Below are positions 13,642 through 14,338 of a DNA stretch of 14,338 nucleotides, piece by piece. The DNA comes from Latescibacteria bacterium UBA6620 (GTDB taxonomy: Bacteria; Latescibacterota; UBA2968): positions 23,889 to 38,226 of the forward strand of contig DJHM01000007.1 in the NCBI GenBank assembly GCA_002433075.1, in the 5' to 3' direction. The stretch's first letter is position 1. The number at the start of each line of letters is the position of its first letter. The notes beneath the pieces are model-generated. The model searched no databases. It saw only the letters and a program-made list of their open reading frames with translations, and had not been told where the DNA came from. Position numbers and translations under genes: made by a program.

Positions 13642-14302
13642 AGAGGAAGCCCACAAGATCGCGTCGGGCATTCTGAAAGAAGTCTTGAATACCTGGAAAA
13701 GAGTTGGTGACCAGGAAAGTGGTTTCGCGTTTTTCTTCGAACATGGATGGCTGATGATCGCCGCTATCGAACCCCTAAGTGAAGAGCAAGTTCAAATTGG
13801 ACTGCAATTTGCCCAGGAGTTTGGAATCACCTTCAATCGCTATCTGGAACTGGAGCAACGCGAGCTCCAGAATCTTCAGCTGGAAGAAATGATGCTGGAA
13901 CAGACACAACAGCTTCAGACCGCCCACGAAATGCAGATGAACCTGATGCCCAAAACCAGACCTCAGATTGAAGGGTTCGATATAGCCGGTCGGTGTATTC
14001 CGGCCACCCACGTTGGTGGAGACTTCTTCAATTACTATCAGTTTCCCGATGGTCGTGTAGCCGGTGTCCTGGCCGATGTGACCGGACACGCGATGGCAGC
14101 AGCGATACCGTTACTGATTTTCCACGGGATTCTCGAGAGTCTGGTCGACCAGTACAGTTCAATCGAGGAACTGGTTGTCCGCTTGAACCGACTGCTTCAT
14201 CGTTCGCTTCCCGAACACACCTTTGTATCTCTCCAAATGGGAGAGTTGGATCTGCCGACAAGCCGGATGCGTCTCTGCAACTGCGGTAGTCCTTTGACCT
14301 GA
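13532..14302 (+). CDS. SpoIIE/PP2C-type serine phosphatase fragment, 3'-truncated
   Basis: This frame carries the rest of the interrupted gene. First comes the end of the sensory module (GFAFFFEHGWLMIAAIEPLSEEQV), then a helical linker likely to form a coiled coil (NRYLELEQRELQNLQLEEMMLEQ, near 108-130). The SpoIIE phosphatase domain starts at QMNLMPKTRPQIEGFDIAGRCIPA. Metal-binding aspartates are visible in THVGGDFFNYY and in VLADVTGHAMAAA. The domain stops after MRLCNCGSPLT at TGA 14300-14302, where family members continue for about 80-100 residues including the last metal ligand. Activity is therefore doubtful. Such phosphatases usually regulate anti-sigma-antagonist pathways. The apparent TTG start at 13532 is only where the fragment's frame can open; it is not a credible initiation site. 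Confidence 0.75.
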   Translation: MEEGAATLLEEKERRDAYCHLLWDRTSLEKRRSRILKEEAHKIASGILKEVLNTWKRVGDQESGFAFFFEHGWLMIAAIEPLSEEQVQIGLQFAQEFGITFNRYLELEQRELQNLQLEEMMLEQTQQLQTAHEMQMNLMPKTRPQIEGFDIAGRCIPATHVGGDFFNYYQFPDGRVAGVLADVTGHAMAAAIPLLIFHGILESLVDQYSSIEELVVRLNRLLHRSLPEHTFVSLQMGELDLPTSRMRLCNCGSPLT

Positions 14303-14338
14303 CCCCTCTGTTTGTCCCAGTTTCAGAGTTAGAATCTG
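14294..14338. mobile_element. Possible end of an inserted element truncating the phosphatase
   Basis: Phosphatase homology stops at the Pro codon 14291-14293, and the following sequence (TTGACCTGACCCCTCTG...) supplies the stop codon. The TGACCTGACCCC start resembles the TGA-type termini of IS3-family insertion sequences. Only 45 bases are visible, so this is an inference from the break in homology plus terminus resemblance. Confidence 0.3.

Overview
The window reads as a chromosomal segment of a moderately GC-rich, Gram-negative-type bacterium. The gene set (two-subunit glycine dehydrogenase, an RpoD-like sigma factor without region 1.1, FeoAB, paired ferritins, a GldA/GldF/GldG-type ABC system with a DUF4340 partner) is the sort seen in poorly cultured lineages such as the FCB/PVC groups, Gemmatimonadetes-like or Eisenbacteria-like bacteria. 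I cannot fix the phylum from sequence alone. No tRNA, rRNA, CRISPR array or complete mobile element was found.

Layout. 1-1172 (+) is the 3' part of gcvPB. It meets a minus-strand pair (primary-type sigma factor, then a very short VOC/glyoxalase-fold protein) at a strong bidirectional terminator. Upstream of the sigma gene lies a decayed sigma-54-dependent activator (2715-3488, -) with two frameshifts, three in-frame stops and a lost N-terminus. A short AT-rich stretch holding a good minus-strand promoter follows.

3674-7169 is an iron block: two divergently transcribed ferritins, then feoA-feoB (ferrous iron uptake). The feo leader carries a perfect 12-bp inverted repeat resembling a DtxR-family operator. 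Together these genes import Fe(II) and store it as ferric mineral. The two ferritins are not equivalent, because one lacks a C-site glutamate.

7356-13064 is a tightly coupled operon: ABC ATPase, ABC-2 permease, a 1057-residue GldG-type protein that is a head-to-tail duplication of the usual module, and a DUF4340 protein containing a run of ten G. These are expected to form one membrane ABC complex of unknown substrate with large periplasmic domains.

13198-14302 is a SpoIIE/PP2C-type phosphatase gene split by a frameshift and cut off inside its catalytic domain, at a point where the sequence changes character and may enter a mobile element.

The most notable items are the duplicated GldG, the feo palindrome, the G10 tract, the C-site-deficient ferritin and the two broken regulators.
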